Assembly (NCBI RefSeq): GCF_004322755.1
Contig: NZ_CP036401.1
Span: 992,001-1,056,000, forward strand
Source of the DNA: Pseudoduganella albidiflava
GTDB lineage: Bacteria; Pseudomonadota; Gammaproteobacteria; Burkholderiales; Burkholderiaceae_D
Reading direction: 5' to 3'
Length of the DNA: 64,000 nucleotides
This document shows, in pieces, positions 63,927 through 64,000 of the stretch. Positions within the stretch are counted from its first letter, which is position 1. Each line of letters begins with the position of its first letter. The position numbers were made by a program, and so were the translations under genes. The notes under the pieces are model-generated. The model saw nothing but the letters and a program-made list of their open reading frames with translations, searched no databases and had not been told where the DNA came from.

Positions 63927-64000
63927 ATGAGCAATCTACTCAGCATCGGCAGGACCGGCTTGCTGGCGGCGCAGACCGGCATCGCCACCACCGGCCACAA
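63927..64000 (+). CDS. flgK: Hook-filament junction protein FlgK (N-terminal fragment)
   Basis: The first 24 codons only; the gene runs off the window. It reads MSNLLSIGRTGLLAAQTGIA, then TTGH, the typical FlgK N-terminal helix. A GGAAAGAG site lies upstream. FlgK links hook and filament. Confidence 0.88.
   Translation, partial: MSNLLSIGRTGLLAAQTGIATTGH

Overview
The window looks like part of a high-GC betaproteobacterial chromosome, most likely Oxalobacteraceae (Massilia/Duganella/Janthinobacterium relatives). I infer this from gene content only: a tonB-exbB-exbD-exbD operon, the prkA-yeaH-spoVR stress operon, a CqsS/LqsS/JqsK-like sensor pair, the rne/rluC divergent region next to moaA-mobA/moeA, and one large flagellar locus with flhBA, flhFG, fliA, motCD, flgNMA and flgBCDEFGHIJK. 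No database search was possible.

Layout: 1-143, start of ribF (minus strand, cut by the window edge). 0.3-4.3 kb, a periplasmic TPR protein and the TonB energy-transduction operon. 5.1-10.0 kb, spoVR, yeaH and prkA (minus). 10.6-14.3 kb, an adenine/adenosine deaminase and a lone FtsX-type ABC permease (plus). 14.4-17.3 kb, a two-component pair whose sensor has the CqsS/LqsS membrane domain and whose regulator has an LqsR-like stretched receiver, divergent from a group II truncated haemoglobin; a perfect FNR/Anr box lies in the shared promoter region. 17.3-20.7 kb, rmuC and a family I CoA-transferase. 20.7-28.6 kb, a fused mobA-moeA, moaA, chrA and rne (minus). 29.2-33.9 kb, rluC, a HAD phosphatase, a Rieske protein, sppA, a candidate small RNA, a small unknown protein and rsuA. 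33.9-45.0 kb, a seven-gene glycan operon (minus), partly AT-richer than its surroundings. 45.6-64.0 kb, the flagellar locus, running off the right edge in flgK.

The flagellar genes cover export (flhA, flhB), polar placement and number (flhF, flhG), late-gene control (fliA with its antagonist flgM behind a near-consensus sigma-28 promoter), a second-type stator (motC/motD), and the rod, hook, rings and hook-filament junction. The glycan operon ends about 600 bp before flhB; its enzymes could decorate flagellin or build a surface polysaccharide, but the sequence alone does not decide.

The most notable non-gene structure is a dispersed palindromic repeat present in four copies, three of them in the gaps between flagellar transcription units. 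Other points worth checking are an 85-bp duplication at the flhF/flhG junction, an FlhG lacking a recognisable P-loop, an autoinducer-type sensor/regulator pair with no synthase beside it, a mobA-moeA fusion, and a promoter-to-terminator unit at 32.4-32.6 kb that looks like an unannotated small RNA. No tRNA, rRNA, CRISPR array, insertion sequence or prophage gene was seen.
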